Below, in pieces: positions 34,166 through 46,513 of a DNA stretch of 64,000 nucleotides. The notes beneath the pieces were generated by a model. It saw only the letters and a program-made list of their open reading frames with translations. It searched no databases and was not told the origin of the DNA. The DNA is from Siphonodentalium dalli. Taxonomy: Eukaryota > Mollusca > Scaphopoda > Gadilida > Siphonodentaliidae. Location: contig CP136062.1 of NCBI GenBank assembly GCA_032622095.1, positions 39,122,918 through 39,186,917 on the forward strand, in the 5' to 3' direction. A program made the position numbers and the translations under genes. Each line of letters opens with the position of its first letter. Within the stretch, counting starts at the first letter, position 1.

Positions 34166-34230
34166 TCGAATATTTGATACAATTAATGGCTTTTCCTTGA
34201 TAGGCGCAGATTATTCGAAAACTACAAAAT

Positions 34231-34365
34231 TGACAACTTAAAAAAAAATAACGGTACTTTTTATGAACAACATCAGTTTGTCCTAACAGCATCATAGCAA
34301 TTCAGCAGGATCCAACCGCATCATAGCACATTTGCAGGACCACTTTGCCATGGGTGTGTACTGAT
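34231..34365 (+). repeat. Dispersed repeat D, copy 2
   Basis: TGACAACTTAAAAAAAAATA start, AGCATCATAGCAATTCAGCA inside. Confidence 0.6.
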
Positions 34366-34439
34366 TCTAAAAATGATCAAATGATTTCTGTGCAAATTGT
34401 GTCTAGGTCAAACCCTATGTTGACTGGACGAACTAACGC

Positions 34440-34600
34440 AAAAGAAAAGAAAAGTCTTACCGTGTGATAGAAAATGTAAATATTCTTCGAATAGTCGGGA
34501 TGGAAATGCCGCTCTGGTTTATATCAGTTGAATTTATATGAATTTTGGAGGGCGCGGTATCGCCTCTATACATATGGTGTTCGATAATAGTTACTATTGA
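34440..34600 (-). promoter_or_regulatory. Promoter and first exon module, copy 1 (minus)
   Basis: Minus strand: TTATCGAACAC, then CATATG, ATTCATATAAATTCAACT (TATA box 34538-34533), a start region near AACCAGAGCGG (about 34510), TTTCCATCCCG, and a donor ACACG|GTAAGAC (GT at 34460-34459). It aligns with 60118-60262 over about 150 bp. The exon (about 34461-34510) has no ATG, as expected for a 5' UTR exon. No coding exon identified downstream. Confidence 0.5.
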
Positions 34601-34849
34601 CTATTCGTTTTTAACGGAGCCATTCAATCACTTGCGGTTAGCCAACCCGCTATCGGATCGCGTGTCGGGCATTCCCCTAAAATAACCCAGTGATACAATG
34701 CATGCCAATTAGGCACGACACTTCAAATATATAAACGCAATTCTATACAATATTGCGTGTGTACTTTTGCTTTGAATTAGTTTAGCATTTTAATCACAGG
34801 GACCTGTAAAGTGCCCCGCTGCGCATATAGTGTGGTACGCAACAAAGGG

Positions 34850-35512
34850 GGTCGACCCAGAAGAAGCGATCTTGGAGTCATTCAACGCGGGAGAATCTCT
34901 GCTACAACATATCCAAAATCCGATAAAATCCGCTTTGGGGAAAATCCAGGATCCAAGATGGCGTCCAACATGGCCGTCCTTAATCAAAAGAGACTCTGAC
35001 TGAGATTAACTCGATTATAATGAGAACAAATGTTGCACTATGTATACAAATGTAAACATTGTTGACAAGGTAAATTATTATACAACCTATCTATAGAAAA
35101 CAATGAAACTCCTCGCCCCAGATGGCCGCCAAAATGGCGGCATAAACTCGGAAATTTCAAGTTTTTGCCTAATATCTTAAAGATCAGTTCCGGTTGTTTG
35201 ATAATGGTTCAGACTGGCGACTTTGGTTAGTATTATTCATGTTAATGCAGCATTGGTGCAATGGCATATACCATAAATGGGGTCCCAGACTCATCTACAC
35301 TCTCAAAAATTCGATTTTACAGAACGCGGTATAATATTCCACAATAATCGTCAGTGGGATTCCAGTCATATATCAACAAGAAATGGACAGAACTGTACAA
35401 TGTAAGTTGGGCACACCATTATCTATGAATACTCCAACTTAATGAAACCCAAGTTGGGGATTTTTCTCAAAATGGCGGTAAAATATAGAAAATGGCGGAT
35501 ATTTAGAATGGT
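34850..35512 (+). repeat. ~0.7 kb long inverted repeat, left arm
   Basis: Inverted copy of 38365-39065: shared GGGAGAATCTC, ACATATCCAAAATCCG, CAAGATGGCGTCCAACATGG, GGGGTCCCAGACTCATC-like, ACAGAACGCGGTATAATATT, AAGAAATGGACAGAACTG. Confidence 0.75.
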
Positions 35513-38364
35513 CGTCGTCGGGTTAGGCCCAGAAGGAATTGGTAAAGAGGCGGTTTTGGTGCCTCTCGACGCGGGAGAATCTCGTGTATAACATATCCAA
35601 AATCCGCTTTGTTGAAAATTCAGAACTCAAGATGGCGTCCAACATGGTCGCCAATAATAATGAAAATAGCAAATAGGTAGCTATTCACGAAAACCCACTC
35701 GTCAAAACGCCAATTCCGCACAAATACACATCATTGATTAAAATCAACATGTTTATTGTGGGTATGAGTAGCCATTCACGATTCCAAATTCTAAGATGGC
35801 TACCAAAATGGCCACCGAAAATTGTCGAAATTTAAGTTCTGCTCAGAGGAAACTCGAAACAACACTTCGGTTCTCAGCTAACGATGACATACTCATGTTG
35901 CCAATAATCTACTACCACAATCATTTCAGCGCGTAATGTTCCAGCGAAGCAGAATCTACTGCAGGATCCAACATTGTGTCCACTTATTACGAGGGACTAT
36001 CTGGAAATTAATTAGAAAGAAATTTAATTAAATCTGGATTATATGAAAACACATTGTCAATATTTCTACTTATAACGACTATTCGGAACAGCAAATATAT
36101 GGGCATCGGTGATCTAGTCCGGAAGCATCAGGATATAATGGGTTTCCCAGTGATGGCGAATCGGAAAAGTGGAAAGGACAGGAAGGAAGAGCGAATAATC
36201 TGGGGTTTACTTAATGGGTGGGCAAGTTGGTTATCGGAGCTAGGTAGTTTCAAAGTAAAATTATTTTCTTCAATATTAAGAGGAAAAATGAAAATTCCGC
36301 ACGTACATTGTATACCCTTCACAGTCCATGTGACAATTCCGTGTCATGCGACTGTGGGTATATACATGTGGATAGACATTCTAGTAAATATATAGACGCA
36401 CCGATATATACTACACATTGAGTGAATTTCATCAATGATATGTGGACACAATGTGCCCCACGGCTGGATCTGACCCGTAGGCTTAAACGTACCAACCATT
36501 TAGCCTGATGAACTGGTATTTCAAGGTTGTCATTTGATAGAAATGCCACATGAACATGGTGATCAACAGCATGTTTGTCAAAGAAATGTGAAGAATGAAC
36601 ATGTTCTTTTCCGGATGCTAGACAATCAAACTGTCACATAAGGCGTTCATCCATGCTTATCAGAGCACGAAATATGTGCAAATTAATTACATAAAAACTA
36701 TCTCATGCAGACGACGTACTCTAGATCTACATCAAACGTCATTTCCTACCAACTTTTACTTTTACAGACGGTTTCGAGTTTTGAAAATCATGCTTGTCCA
36801 AGAAGATCTCCACATACTTACCGAGTCGATGTGTAAACAATGTATGGGGATAGTTTCCTCATTCGTATGTGTTTGGCACACGCATGTTCTAGGACATAAG
36901 ACATCATCGTTTACCGGAGAGTTGATATCTGGGAAGAGATCAGAGTAAAACCACTTATCCTACATGTCGAAATGGGGAATCCATGGGCTACATTTAGTTC
37001 CAGCTAGTTCCAAAAATGTGCGTTCACAATCCGTTTAGCGGAAATTTATTGTCATTATGTTTTACTAGCTATGGAAACCGTCCAACTAAAGAGTTTTTTC
37101 AGTATATCTCAACCTAGCTATAAATCGGACACGTTCCTGTTTTGGTAATATTCTTACCGATGTTGGAGAATATGAATTGTTTATACATAGTCCAGATTAA
37201 AACAATACTGTATTCAATAAGAGATATATGTGCACGTAAACTCTTTTTTCGTAAAGGAATCAAAGAGCAAATATCCTATTTATGACTTCGATTGTTGTCG
37301 GATGGCCATATTGGTTGCCATCTCGGATCTTAATGTTTTCCCAAAGCTGATTTTAACAGATATCCGATAGGGTATTCCGAAGTCAAAATTGCTCGATGCT
37401 TACTTATTCTTGATCAACCTCTTTTGCGACTATCGAGACCGTGTACCGTAAGTGAAACGAAATGATGGCCGAGCCCGAATAGTTAATATTTCGTCGCATC
37501 AGTGCTATAATGTCGTAACCCACATTTTCAACTTTCCAAGAAAATGAAGGTTGAAGTCTTCAGACAACATTTCTTATAATGTTGAGAAAGCATGACGGAT
37601 TGTTGTATTTATCCCAATGAAAACTGACATTAGCTGTCCATTGAACCACATATTTGATTCTGTTTACTCCCTCGTTTTCTTTTAAAAAGCAATAACTTGT
37701 TTGGAGATACGCCTTTTTGCGTACGCCAACGACGATTGGTTCCCGTGCTGTAATGAAGTTGTGCTAATAAATGCAGATTAAGCTAAATATGGTGACAATC
37801 GCATGTGTCTGTGAACTAAAAAAGTGCCTATTCTACATTATGAAAATTCACTCAAATGATCACGTGACTAACATGGAGATACAACCTTATAGCACACATT
37901 TTAGAATTGACAAACACAAAACAGAAGTCACGTGGACAAACTGAAGCATCCGATTGGCTGCAATTGGACATACGACCTTATAGCACGAATAATTGTACAG
38001 ATCGCTGAAGATACATTTGTGACACTGGTTTGTGAGAATATTTGCCATCCAATGCAAAAACAGTTTGGCCCATCGGATTGGATTTTTTCTCACGATTCGA
38101 ATGATTTCAAACACTCATTTCCCGCCAAAATGGAGTTACAACATTATAGCACTGATGCGACGAAATTTTTCCAACCCGCTGGAAGCCACCAAAAGATTGA
38201 AAATAAATAGTTTTGATGAATATGAGCCACATAGATTAGCCAACTATCAACTGCATCCACTACTAAGTTTTTCCATAGAGCTAACATAATGGCACCACAA
38301 AGAGGTATACATTGGTATTTATTTAGTCAATTTTATTCAGCAACCACTACTTATAATGGATTGA
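35513..38364. other. Spacer between long inverted repeat arms
   Basis: Begins with a third, partial copy of the arm head (35513-35660, same orientation as the left arm). ORF 36054-36395 has no recognisable motif. At 37878-38150 the word ACAACCTTATAGCAC or a variant occurs three times at about 90-165 bp spacing. No transposase seen. Confidence 0.45.
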
Positions 38365-39065
38365 ATGACACAGTGAGCAATATCGCCATTTTCCATATTT
38401 CGACCGCCATTTTGGCAGCCATTTTGAGACAAAGCGTCAATTTAGGTTTCATTATATTTGAGTATTAATAGATAATGGTATGCCCATCGTATATTGTACA
38501 GTTCTGTCCATTTCTTGTTGATATATGACTGGAATCCAAATGGCGATTTTTGTGAAATATTATACCGCGTTCTGTAAAATCTATTTTTTGAGGTTGTTGA
38601 TGAGTCTGGGACCCCATTTATGAAATCTTTCATTGCTCCAATACCGAATTAACATGAATAAGACTAATCAAAGCCGGCAGTCTCAACCATTATCAAACAA
38701 CAAGAACTGATCTTTAAGGTATTAGGCAAAAACTTCAAATTTTCGATTTTAGGCCACCAATGTGGCGGCCATCTGGGGTGAGGGGTTCCATTTTTGCCAT
38801 AAACATGTGGCATAATATTTTACCTTTGCAAAAATATATACATTTGTATACATATGACAACATTTGTTCTCACAATAATCGAATTAATCTCAGTCAGAGT
38901 CTCTTTTGACTAACGGCAGCCATGTTGGACGCCATCTTGGATCCTGAATTTTCCCCAAAGCGGATTTTAGCGGATTTTGGATATGTTATACACGAGATTC
39001 TCCCGCGTCGAATGACACCAAAACCGCTTCGTTACCAATTTCGTCTGGGTCTAACCCTCAGACGA
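38365..39065 (-). repeat. ~0.7 kb long inverted repeat, right arm
   Basis: Mirror of 34850-35512, ending near CTAACCCTCAGACGACC. Each arm carries several ATGGCNGC words. Confidence 0.75.
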
Positions 39066-39639
39066 CCACAGTAATATGACTATGACTCGAGACGGGAGTC
39101 CTCACATAAAATGTATTGCTCACATACTATTATTACTATACAAGTGGAGGGGTTGTTTTGTGTTGTTTGTATTTTGTTTGCTTTGGGTAAACGATAAATG
39201 GGAGTAAAATTCTTAGATTTGGTTGTTTTTATGAGTTACTGGTAATTAATAAGGTCCTCACATAAATTATAAGGCTAAATTAGAGCATTCGGATGCGCTC
39301 GGTTCAACCCACTCGGCGCAACTCAATGGATACTTATAACGTGCACATACAATGTCGTACCAAAGTGTGTTCAAATACTTTAACGAGTTTCAGATATTGG
39401 GAGCTACCGATGCGCGACAGTTTCACGATAATTATCTAACGACGGGAAAGCTGGATAAAGTTGTGTGGACTATATATACATGTGTGCATACATGTATCTG
39501 AGCTTGAACTTAAATTAAATTAAATGTATTATTCAAATTCATATGTACAACATCAAATATATATAACTTTTCTGTAAAAAACCAAAGTGAGTGGTTCACC
39601 TCGGGGTCTGTGGTTTCCGGGCGTTGTCGTTTTACGTGT
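39066..39639. other. Unassigned sequence
   Basis: AT-rich, no gene; leads into the LINE 5' region. Confidence 0.4.
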
Positions 39640-39689
39640 ATACAGGAGGGATTCCAATGGCACTATTCTCATCAAATTGATCAGTCCCA

Positions 39690-40202
39690 ATGGCGATTAG
39701 TATAATGGCATACCGCAGTGCTATTGGAATCCACGATCTTCGCAAATGCAAGCGTGAGGTACATTTAACTCGATACACACAGGGCTTCGTTATGAACTAC
39801 AACACCATTCTTTTTTTGGCCGCCCTATCACTTATTATGTCGTCCGATGTGCATCCAAATCCGGATACAATTGATCGAAACAATGAAAATTCGTTAGCTA
39901 TATTTCACTATAATATCAGGAGCATACGATACAAATTGACAAAAATAGTTGGTATGATTACCGATTTCGATATTCTCTGTTTCACGGAAACACACCTTGA
40001 CCCGTCATTACCATCATCTGATATTATGGTTGATGGATATGGACCCCCTATCAGGAACGATCGCGATTCAAACGGCGGTGGGATCTGTGTCTATTTTTCT
40101 GACCAAGTATTGTCAGAACGGCAGTCATCTCTCGAGTTTGACGACTCTATAATGTGGTTTAGAGTGATATCGAACACAATGAGATACCTTTTAGCAGTGT
40201 AA
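39690..40202 (+). pseudogene. LINE AP-endonuclease domain, truncated
   Basis: Reads DVHPNPDT, then LAIFHYNIRSIRYKL, DILCFTETHLDPS and NGGGICVYFSDQ, the opening motifs of the APE-type endonuclease of CR1-like LINEs (the N of the FHYNIRS-type block and the catalytic E in TETHLD are present). The frame stops at 40202. Remnants continue with a frameshift (VILVGDLDSNAFD near 40290-40325, where the normal GDFN motif reads GDLD). The catalytic histidine region further on is too damaged to call. Confidence 0.85.
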
Positions 40203-40857
40203 TATAGATCAGATCAGTTCTGTGCACCTAACTACTGGGGCCTCCTGGAGACTTCACTAGAATTGGCTTTAAAATTATCAAATTCCGTAATACTGGTAGG
40301 TGATTTGGACTCAAATGCTTTTGACTTGTCTTCGGATTTAAATGAAATGAAAGGCCGTCTAGTAATCTGAAATCTTATTAATGAACCTACACGCGTAACT
40401 GACAATTCGCAAAACTAGTATAGATCCGATCTTGGTAAGTGATGGCATTGTGGCTATTGATTCTGGAGTTATAGACCCAGGGGTAACCGACCATTATGGA
40501 ACTTGTTGTGGAACTCGATTATACCTTAACCCCCAATTTTGAACGGCACGTGTGAAATTATGGAGCCGCTGATTTTCAGCGCGCATCACAAATAATTAAA
40601 AATAAAGACTGGCTTAAACTGACGAAAGGTTTTGGAGTAAACGAAACTGTTGAACTGTTCACTAACGATTTTTTAACTATTATGAGAGAAACTATACCTA
40701 GTCGCGTCGTTCTTATCAGACCGAAAGATAAATACTGGTTCAACAGTGAGTTTGTAAGCAACTGAGAAAACGTGATGAACTGAGGAAAAATGCTATTCAT
40801 AGCGGAAATTTAATTGATTGGAACACTTTTAAAAAGGCGCGAAATACCCTGAATAAT

Positions 40858-41804
40858 ATGAAAAAACAGGCAAGAAAAGAATTTGAAAACAATCTTCAGC
40901 ATAATCTAACATCAGCAGACTCCCCGAGGTATTTTTGGAAAATGGTTAATAATATTCTGAACCAAACCAAAAACGGATCCCTACCCCGGTTAAGTTACCA
41001 ACTGGGAACGATTCCTATGAAATTAGTGTCGACGATTTATCGAAGGCAACTCTGTTAAATGACAGTTTTATCGGCAACTCCGCGCTGCCCACCGCCAAAC
41101 CAAACATTATTAAGGCTGTACCTCCCCCCACCAGTAGTAATGTGCCTGTGAAGACGGGAGATATATTGGAAGCTATTATATCTCGTAAACCTAACAAGGC
41201 ACACGGTCACGATGGAATAAGTGCAAGAATGCTTCTTGAAACAAAATATGCCATCGTTCAGCCCCTCAAAATTATTTTCGAATTATGTCTCAAAGAGTGT
41301 ACATTCCCCGATGAATGGAAAAAAGCTAATGTGATTCCAATATTTTAAAATGACGATCGCTCAAATCCTAAGAATTATAGACCGATCTCTTTACTGCCGA
41401 CACTGGCGAAAGTTTTTGAAAAAGTTGTTCTTAAATATCTTTTCAAGCATTTCGAGACCAAAGGCTTCTTTTACGATTTCAAATCGGGTTTCCTTCCTGG
41501 GCAATCAACTATTTTCCAACTGTTAGAACTTAACCGTTCCCTTAGCCAGGCCCTCGATAATAAACTACATACATGTGCTGTATTTTATGATATATCTAAG
41601 GCATTCGAGAGGGTCTGGCACGAGGGACTGGTATATAAACTTGAACGATGTGAAATCTCCGGACCACTTCTTGCTTTCATTAATGATTATCTCGCAGATC
41701 GAAAACAAAGGGTGATGGTAAATAACACGTCTTCAGAATATAAAAAGATACTCGCTGGTGTCCCCCAGGGATATTTCTTGGCCCTTTCTTGTTCTTGGTA
41801 TATA
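40858..41804 (+). pseudogene. LINE reverse transcriptase domain, broken
   Basis: Fragments in three frames. KPNKAHGHDGISARMLLETK and DEWKKANVIPIF end at a stop at 41348. The reading then resumes in the same frame with NPKNYRPISLLPTLAKVFEK, SGFLPGQSTIFQ, and AVFYDISKAFERVWHEGLVY (first catalytic Asp box), then LAGVPQG. Just after GVPQG a one-base shift turns the expected LGPFLFLVYIN into another frame. The YADD box is absent because the element is interrupted there. Confidence 0.9.
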
Positions 41805-41930
41805 TTAATATATATATCTTTATTTCCTCCATTAATGAAGAGTTCTACAACATATGTACAAGTTCACAGACAGTTATACAATGTGTACAGCACAAATAAT
41901 AAGTCAGCAGATTAACATATTTGTTACAAT
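41805..41930 (-). mobile_element. Nested LINE 3' end (minus)
   Basis: On the minus strand it ends GGAGGAAATAAAGATATATA, a poly(A) signal followed by a TA tail like that of the LINE at 1.5 kb. It sits where the host LINE should continue into its YADD box. Confidence 0.45.
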
Positions 41931-41935
41931 GGTAG

Positions 41936-43229
41936 ATTCTGTAGATCTATCAAAAGAACATGTAAGTTGGCCAACAAAGCTATGTATGCGCTGCTGATGA
42001 CGAAGACGATCACTTGTTGATGAAGCATACACACACTCAACCCATCTCGTCACTGTACCGAACTTCCGATTCTACTCCACAATCTCCATTCTGATTGTTT
42101 TCATATATTGTTCATTATATGTATGTATATTATATACCTTGTGTTTGTTCGTCTTTAGTGTAAAATTTGCCAGTGTATTATACTAGGGAGAGGAGGGTAT
42201 TCTAAGTGATTACAGCACTTGTCCTCCAATCCCTTTTGTCATAAACAATTTATGAACAAATAAAATATGTTTAACAAAACAAAACAAATGCGCTGCTGAA
42301 TAAAGTACTGAACTTATACCTTCCAGTTGATATAATGCTACACCTATTTGATGCGATGGTCGCACCCATTTTGCTATACGGAAGTGAGATATGGGGTGAT
42401 GAATCCCTGAAAGCAATCGAGTGCGTCCACCTAAAGTTCTGCAAACTAATATTAGGTATGAAAACTTGCACACCCAACTACATGGTATATGGAGAGTTGG
42501 GAAGACACCCCATGACAATAGATATTAAATGTCGAGCTATTTCGTATTGGTCAAGATTATTAGGAAACGAGGGCTCCTGGGCTCAGAAATAACAAAAAAC
42601 ATATATCGTTTGACTTGGATGCTACACGATAGAGACCCAGTGTTCGAAAACAAACTGCGGTGGATAAGATTTATACAGGGTACATTACAGGAATCAGGCC
42701 TAAATTGCATGTGGCTATCACAGAGACAGTTAGCCAGGCATGAGGTAAAACTAATTAAAAGGGTTCTGCTTGATAACATTAATCAGGATTGGGCAACAAG
42801 CCTATCAACTACATCGAGTGGCTCTTTATACAGAGATATCACACATTTTCTGAAACTGAGAAACTATCTAACTGAGCTCCACCACCATTTATCCGAATAT
42901 GTAATGAAGATTAGAACCTCGAACCACAAACTAGCTATTGAAACCTGACGGTGGAAGAAAATTGCAAGGAACGAGAGGTACTGTCGAATATGTAAGAACG
43001 GTATACGAGATGAATATCATCTTGCTTTAATCTGCAACCATTTTTCACATTTTAGGGGAAAATATATCCAGATTACTACTGGAAGCATCCTAACCCCTAC
43101 AAATTTAAGAAAATGTTATGTATAGAAAATGCAGAGGTGATGAAACGACTAGCCATATATCTTAAACTAGCTTTGAAAGAATACACACAAAAAGGCCTAG
43201 ATATGTCAACCGATAACTGGGTTTGATAT
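41936..43229 (+). pseudogene. LINE C-terminal region with finger, frameshifted
   Basis: After the nested pieces the host protein continues: CKLANKAMYALL (split by the insertion at 41998), NKVLNLYLPVDIM, GSEIWG, CTPNYMVYGELGR, then a shift near 42590. The reading continues with LRWIRFIQGTLQESGLNCMW, MKIRTSNHKLAIET, a stop, and the finger YCRICKNGIRDEYHLALIC. The last piece ends with TDNWV and a stop at 43229. Without these breaks it would be a standard LINE C-terminus. Confidence 0.85.
41998..42287 (+). mobile_element. 5'-truncated LINE 3' end with 12-bp target duplication
   Basis: 290 bp ending AATAAAATATGTTTAACAAA and an AAAACAAAACAA tail. The flanking host sequence ATGCGCTGCTGA is duplicated exactly (41986-41997 and 42288-42299). 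Textbook target-primed insertion, and younger than the host LINE. Confidence 0.85.
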
Positions 43230-43365
43230 ACACCTATCAGCACCAATTTCAACCTCACCCTATTTGTCTAATATAGGGAGGTTTGTCCTCGACTCTCTGC
43301 TTTCTCGTTGTGGATGTGCGATGTATGTGGTGCAACAGCCACGATAATTAAATTACTATATAGAT

Positions 43366-44426
43366 ACAGTATAGCGGGGCGGGCACAGTGCAAAATTGTA
43401 TACACAGGCGTGAAATTGATTTATTCCCATGCATTGCAATGATATTTTTGCTCTATTTGTATATAGATATGTAAAAATGTATATAATTATGTTTTGCATG
43501 TAACATGTTAACCTTCTTATCCGTCTGAACGTGATTGATATGTTTCTACGAAATCAAAAACATCATTGTTTTCTATATCACCAAGCTCTATATTTTTGCG
43601 ATTAGCCATCACAAAGTAAGAGGCAACACTTAATGTAAATCTTTGTAACTATGGCACTGTGGGTTGGTAACACTAATAAGATATTAAATGCAGGACAAGA
43701 CTGTCTATCTAGACCCAGAGTCGGAATATAAATCGGAATAACAATCAGGTTATACTTATTCAAATAAGTCAGACAAAACAATAAAAAACCTCCCCGATGG
43801 TATGTTGCCATGTCGCTAATAAATATACAACATGCTTATTTCCTCAATTGTCACGTCATGTGCTTTCTTTGCGACTTAAAATATTTCGAATGGTAGATAC
43901 ATTATATGTTAAATGTTTGGAGCATACGTTATATAATCTTTTGTCATATTGGGTCATGTTGAAATATATAATTATGTGTTAAATTGAACGATATAACGTT
44001 TTAAATGAACGGCTGATGCACCTTTAATTACTGGAATAAACATATTCCGGTAAATGGTATACTTAAATAGCCAAGGTATTAATAATCCTCAAAGTAGCTA
44101 TTATTGTTTGGCGTTGAGAGACATTATTTGCAGTAAAGGTAACGCACGGAACAGATCAAACAAACGGCTGTTTCAAAAACAGCTGATGCGGTAAACAAAT
44201 TATACTGCGCTTCATTTCGATTGACTAGGACAGCACGTGACGGGTGTATTGACAGTACACCGAGAGCCGAACACGGCAAGTAATCTGATTGGTCGCATTG
44301 TAAGTCGCAGTGGAGAAATAAGCAATACCATATCATAGGCCACACCAATGCGGTCACCAGGTACACGCGTTATCACCATGCCAACAATACATTGAAATCA
44401 GTCATGCATCTACATAATTATAGGTT
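43366..44426. other. Unassigned sequence
   Basis: No gene or repeat recognised. Confidence 0.4.
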
Positions 44427-44519
44427 ATAACCCCCTTAGCTATCTGTATAAGGAATATAGATCAAAGCCGCGAATCGGCTGCGGTCTGTATTCCTTGTAC
44501 AGATAGCCAAGGGGGTTAT
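44427..44519. repeat. 93-bp hairpin
   Basis: Arms 44427-44469 (ATAACCCCCTTAGCTATCTG...) and 44476-44519 are reverse complements with few mismatches; centre CCGCGAATCGG. Confidence 0.75.
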
Positions 44520-46513
44520 GACATATTTATAAAACGGTTCACACCCCAAGGCAAACACAATTGAGCCACATTATATTCGATGATTACCTAATCAAAAGTT
44601 AATTGAATGGATTGTGGTGTTCACTACTCCTGTTGAATAATCAGTCAAATGTCCGTTGACAATCGGCTCACTTGCATGCGTCTGCATTATATATCAGCAT
44701 TGATAAACCATTTTGTGTCCGAATTTGAGAACGTTTTATACTGATAACATGTTTCTTGATAAAAAAGATTATTCCTTGTGACAATAAACTGTTTCAGCTG
44801 TTTATGTTACTTTTTGCCTTGTTGCCATAATGGAATTATCGTTCAGAAGACAATGTGCTGGTTGTGTTCGGACTCGGAAGTGAAACTATTCCACATTGCA
44901 TAAAGTTTGTGTGATGAAATACCACCGACATTCATAACAAAAGACGTAAGCAAACCTATGTATTATTGTGCCTGTATTTTCCGCGCACATGCATGTAAAT
45001 GTGAACAGTTTGTGAAATTTTCGCAATGTACCAGTCAAAGATCATTAAGTGATTATTGAGGATTATACATTCGAAACAGGTTTGGATCTCGTTCAGTTTA
45101 CTTCCAATCAACCGCCCCTCCCGAAAAACCAAAACATATTCAACCGAAAGTGTTGGTCCCCCACCCATGCAGACCACCCCTATATAGGTATGTCCGCTAC
45201 TAATGGAATGATCCGTGTTTAACTTCCCGAGTGACTGGTGCGATCATTATCATGGCGCATTGTTAGAATTTCACACCTACCGCTCCGATCTCCTTTCAGC
45301 TTACTATCCAATTAACGTCAATTTATGTGTGCTATTTAGCTCAAGTCTGTATTTTGGTCCCGTTGAAATACAGATTCATACAAGAAATAGTGTTCATGAA
45401 TTGGAGCAATTTGATTGGCCGAGGGGTGTGAACCGGTTTATAACGATTATTAATTCATCGGCATTGGGAAGATGCAACTATGTGAGCGAATTGGTTATAC
45501 GCATAACAAATATTAATAGTGTTGTAACTAGTCAGATGTCAGAGAGTAAACTTTCATTGTCACACTAAGAAGCAGTTAGATTGTGGAAATACTGAGTTTT
45601 AACATGCAGCACTCTGAACTTAACACAGAAAGTGTTGCTTGAATAACCCACCACTTTACCTATGTGGGATTCCATTTGTTTAATTGAGGTGTTCCAGGAA
45701 TTAGTGATATAATTGTAAATGAGCGCCTGAAATTAATACTCAGTGTGACCGAGAGCGAACAGGTAATTTTACTGGCCTCATGTACATTCTTTGTGAATGT
45801 GATTAGGGGGTCGGTTCATGGTTATCATGTGTGACTATTTCAGCGGAGTGCGGGCAGAACATTCTTAGTGAAGTAGTACTTAAGGGTCGGTTCATGGTTA
45901 TCTAGTGAAATCATGGTGGCCACAAGTCATGGGACGATTATACTATAAACACCATATCACAAGGCACAAGAATTACACGTGTTATATCTAATATACCAGC
46001 TGGTAAATTTATAAATGTTGTGTAATAAAATTTGAGTACTCTGTCCATGTTTTGCACTAGTATTGTTTCTGTTACATTGTTGCCATCCAGGTTGACCAAA
46101 TCAAAAGCGGAAGGTAAACCCTTCCCATAATATCATTCCTCCCGAAATGAAAGTGAAGGGATGGATGAGATGGTGTAGCCTCCGTCATTGCTCATCATCC
46201 TCGCGGGACACAGATCTAAATATCAGCAAAAAACTTCCGCATTTTCATAAATGGAATACAATATTGGTAGTCACAATTAATATGAATGAGGTTCGAGGAC
46301 TTTTTAGGAATTTTTGGGAAATATATAGGAAATAAAAAAAAACTTTCACATTTTCATTAATGGAATACAGTATTGTATTTCCTAACATAATAAGATCATA
46401 TTTAATGTAAAATGTCAATTTCAAACACATATCACCATGTTTGAGATACACGTATATATAATACATCCTTGATAACAGTCTCTACATGACTAAGCAGAAG
46501 CTGGCTTATGGTA
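44520..46513. other. Unassigned with minor repeats
   Basis: The open frame 45215-45568 shows no motif. A 30-base inverted match joins 44530-44555 and 45420-45450 (GGTTCACACCCC). GGGTCGGTTCATGGTTATC occurs twice (45808, 45885). TTTCATAAATGGAATACA-like repeats occur at 46243 and 46353. Confidence 0.4.

Larger units (their letters stand above)
39640..43365 (+). mobile_element. Near-complete decayed CR1/L2-like LINE with nested insertions
   Basis: 5' region, AP endonuclease, reverse transcriptase and C-terminal finger occur in order on the plus strand over 3.7 kb, with several frameshifts and stops. Two foreign LINE 3' ends interrupt it (41805-41930 and 41998-42287). The reverse transcriptase segment with the YADD box is missing between about 41804 and 41936. 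The 3' UTR runs from 43230 to about 43365 (AATTAAATTACTATATAGAT). Not capable of autonomous movement. Confidence 0.85.

Noticed and set aside
36054-36395. 113-codon frame in the long inverted-repeat spacer, considered as a transposase remnant
   Set aside because: No DDE, HTH or zinc-binding motif and no similarity that I can name.
45215-45568. 117-codon frame
   Set aside because: Contains a short repeat also found at 45.4/44.5 kb inverted, no domain, no supporting signals.
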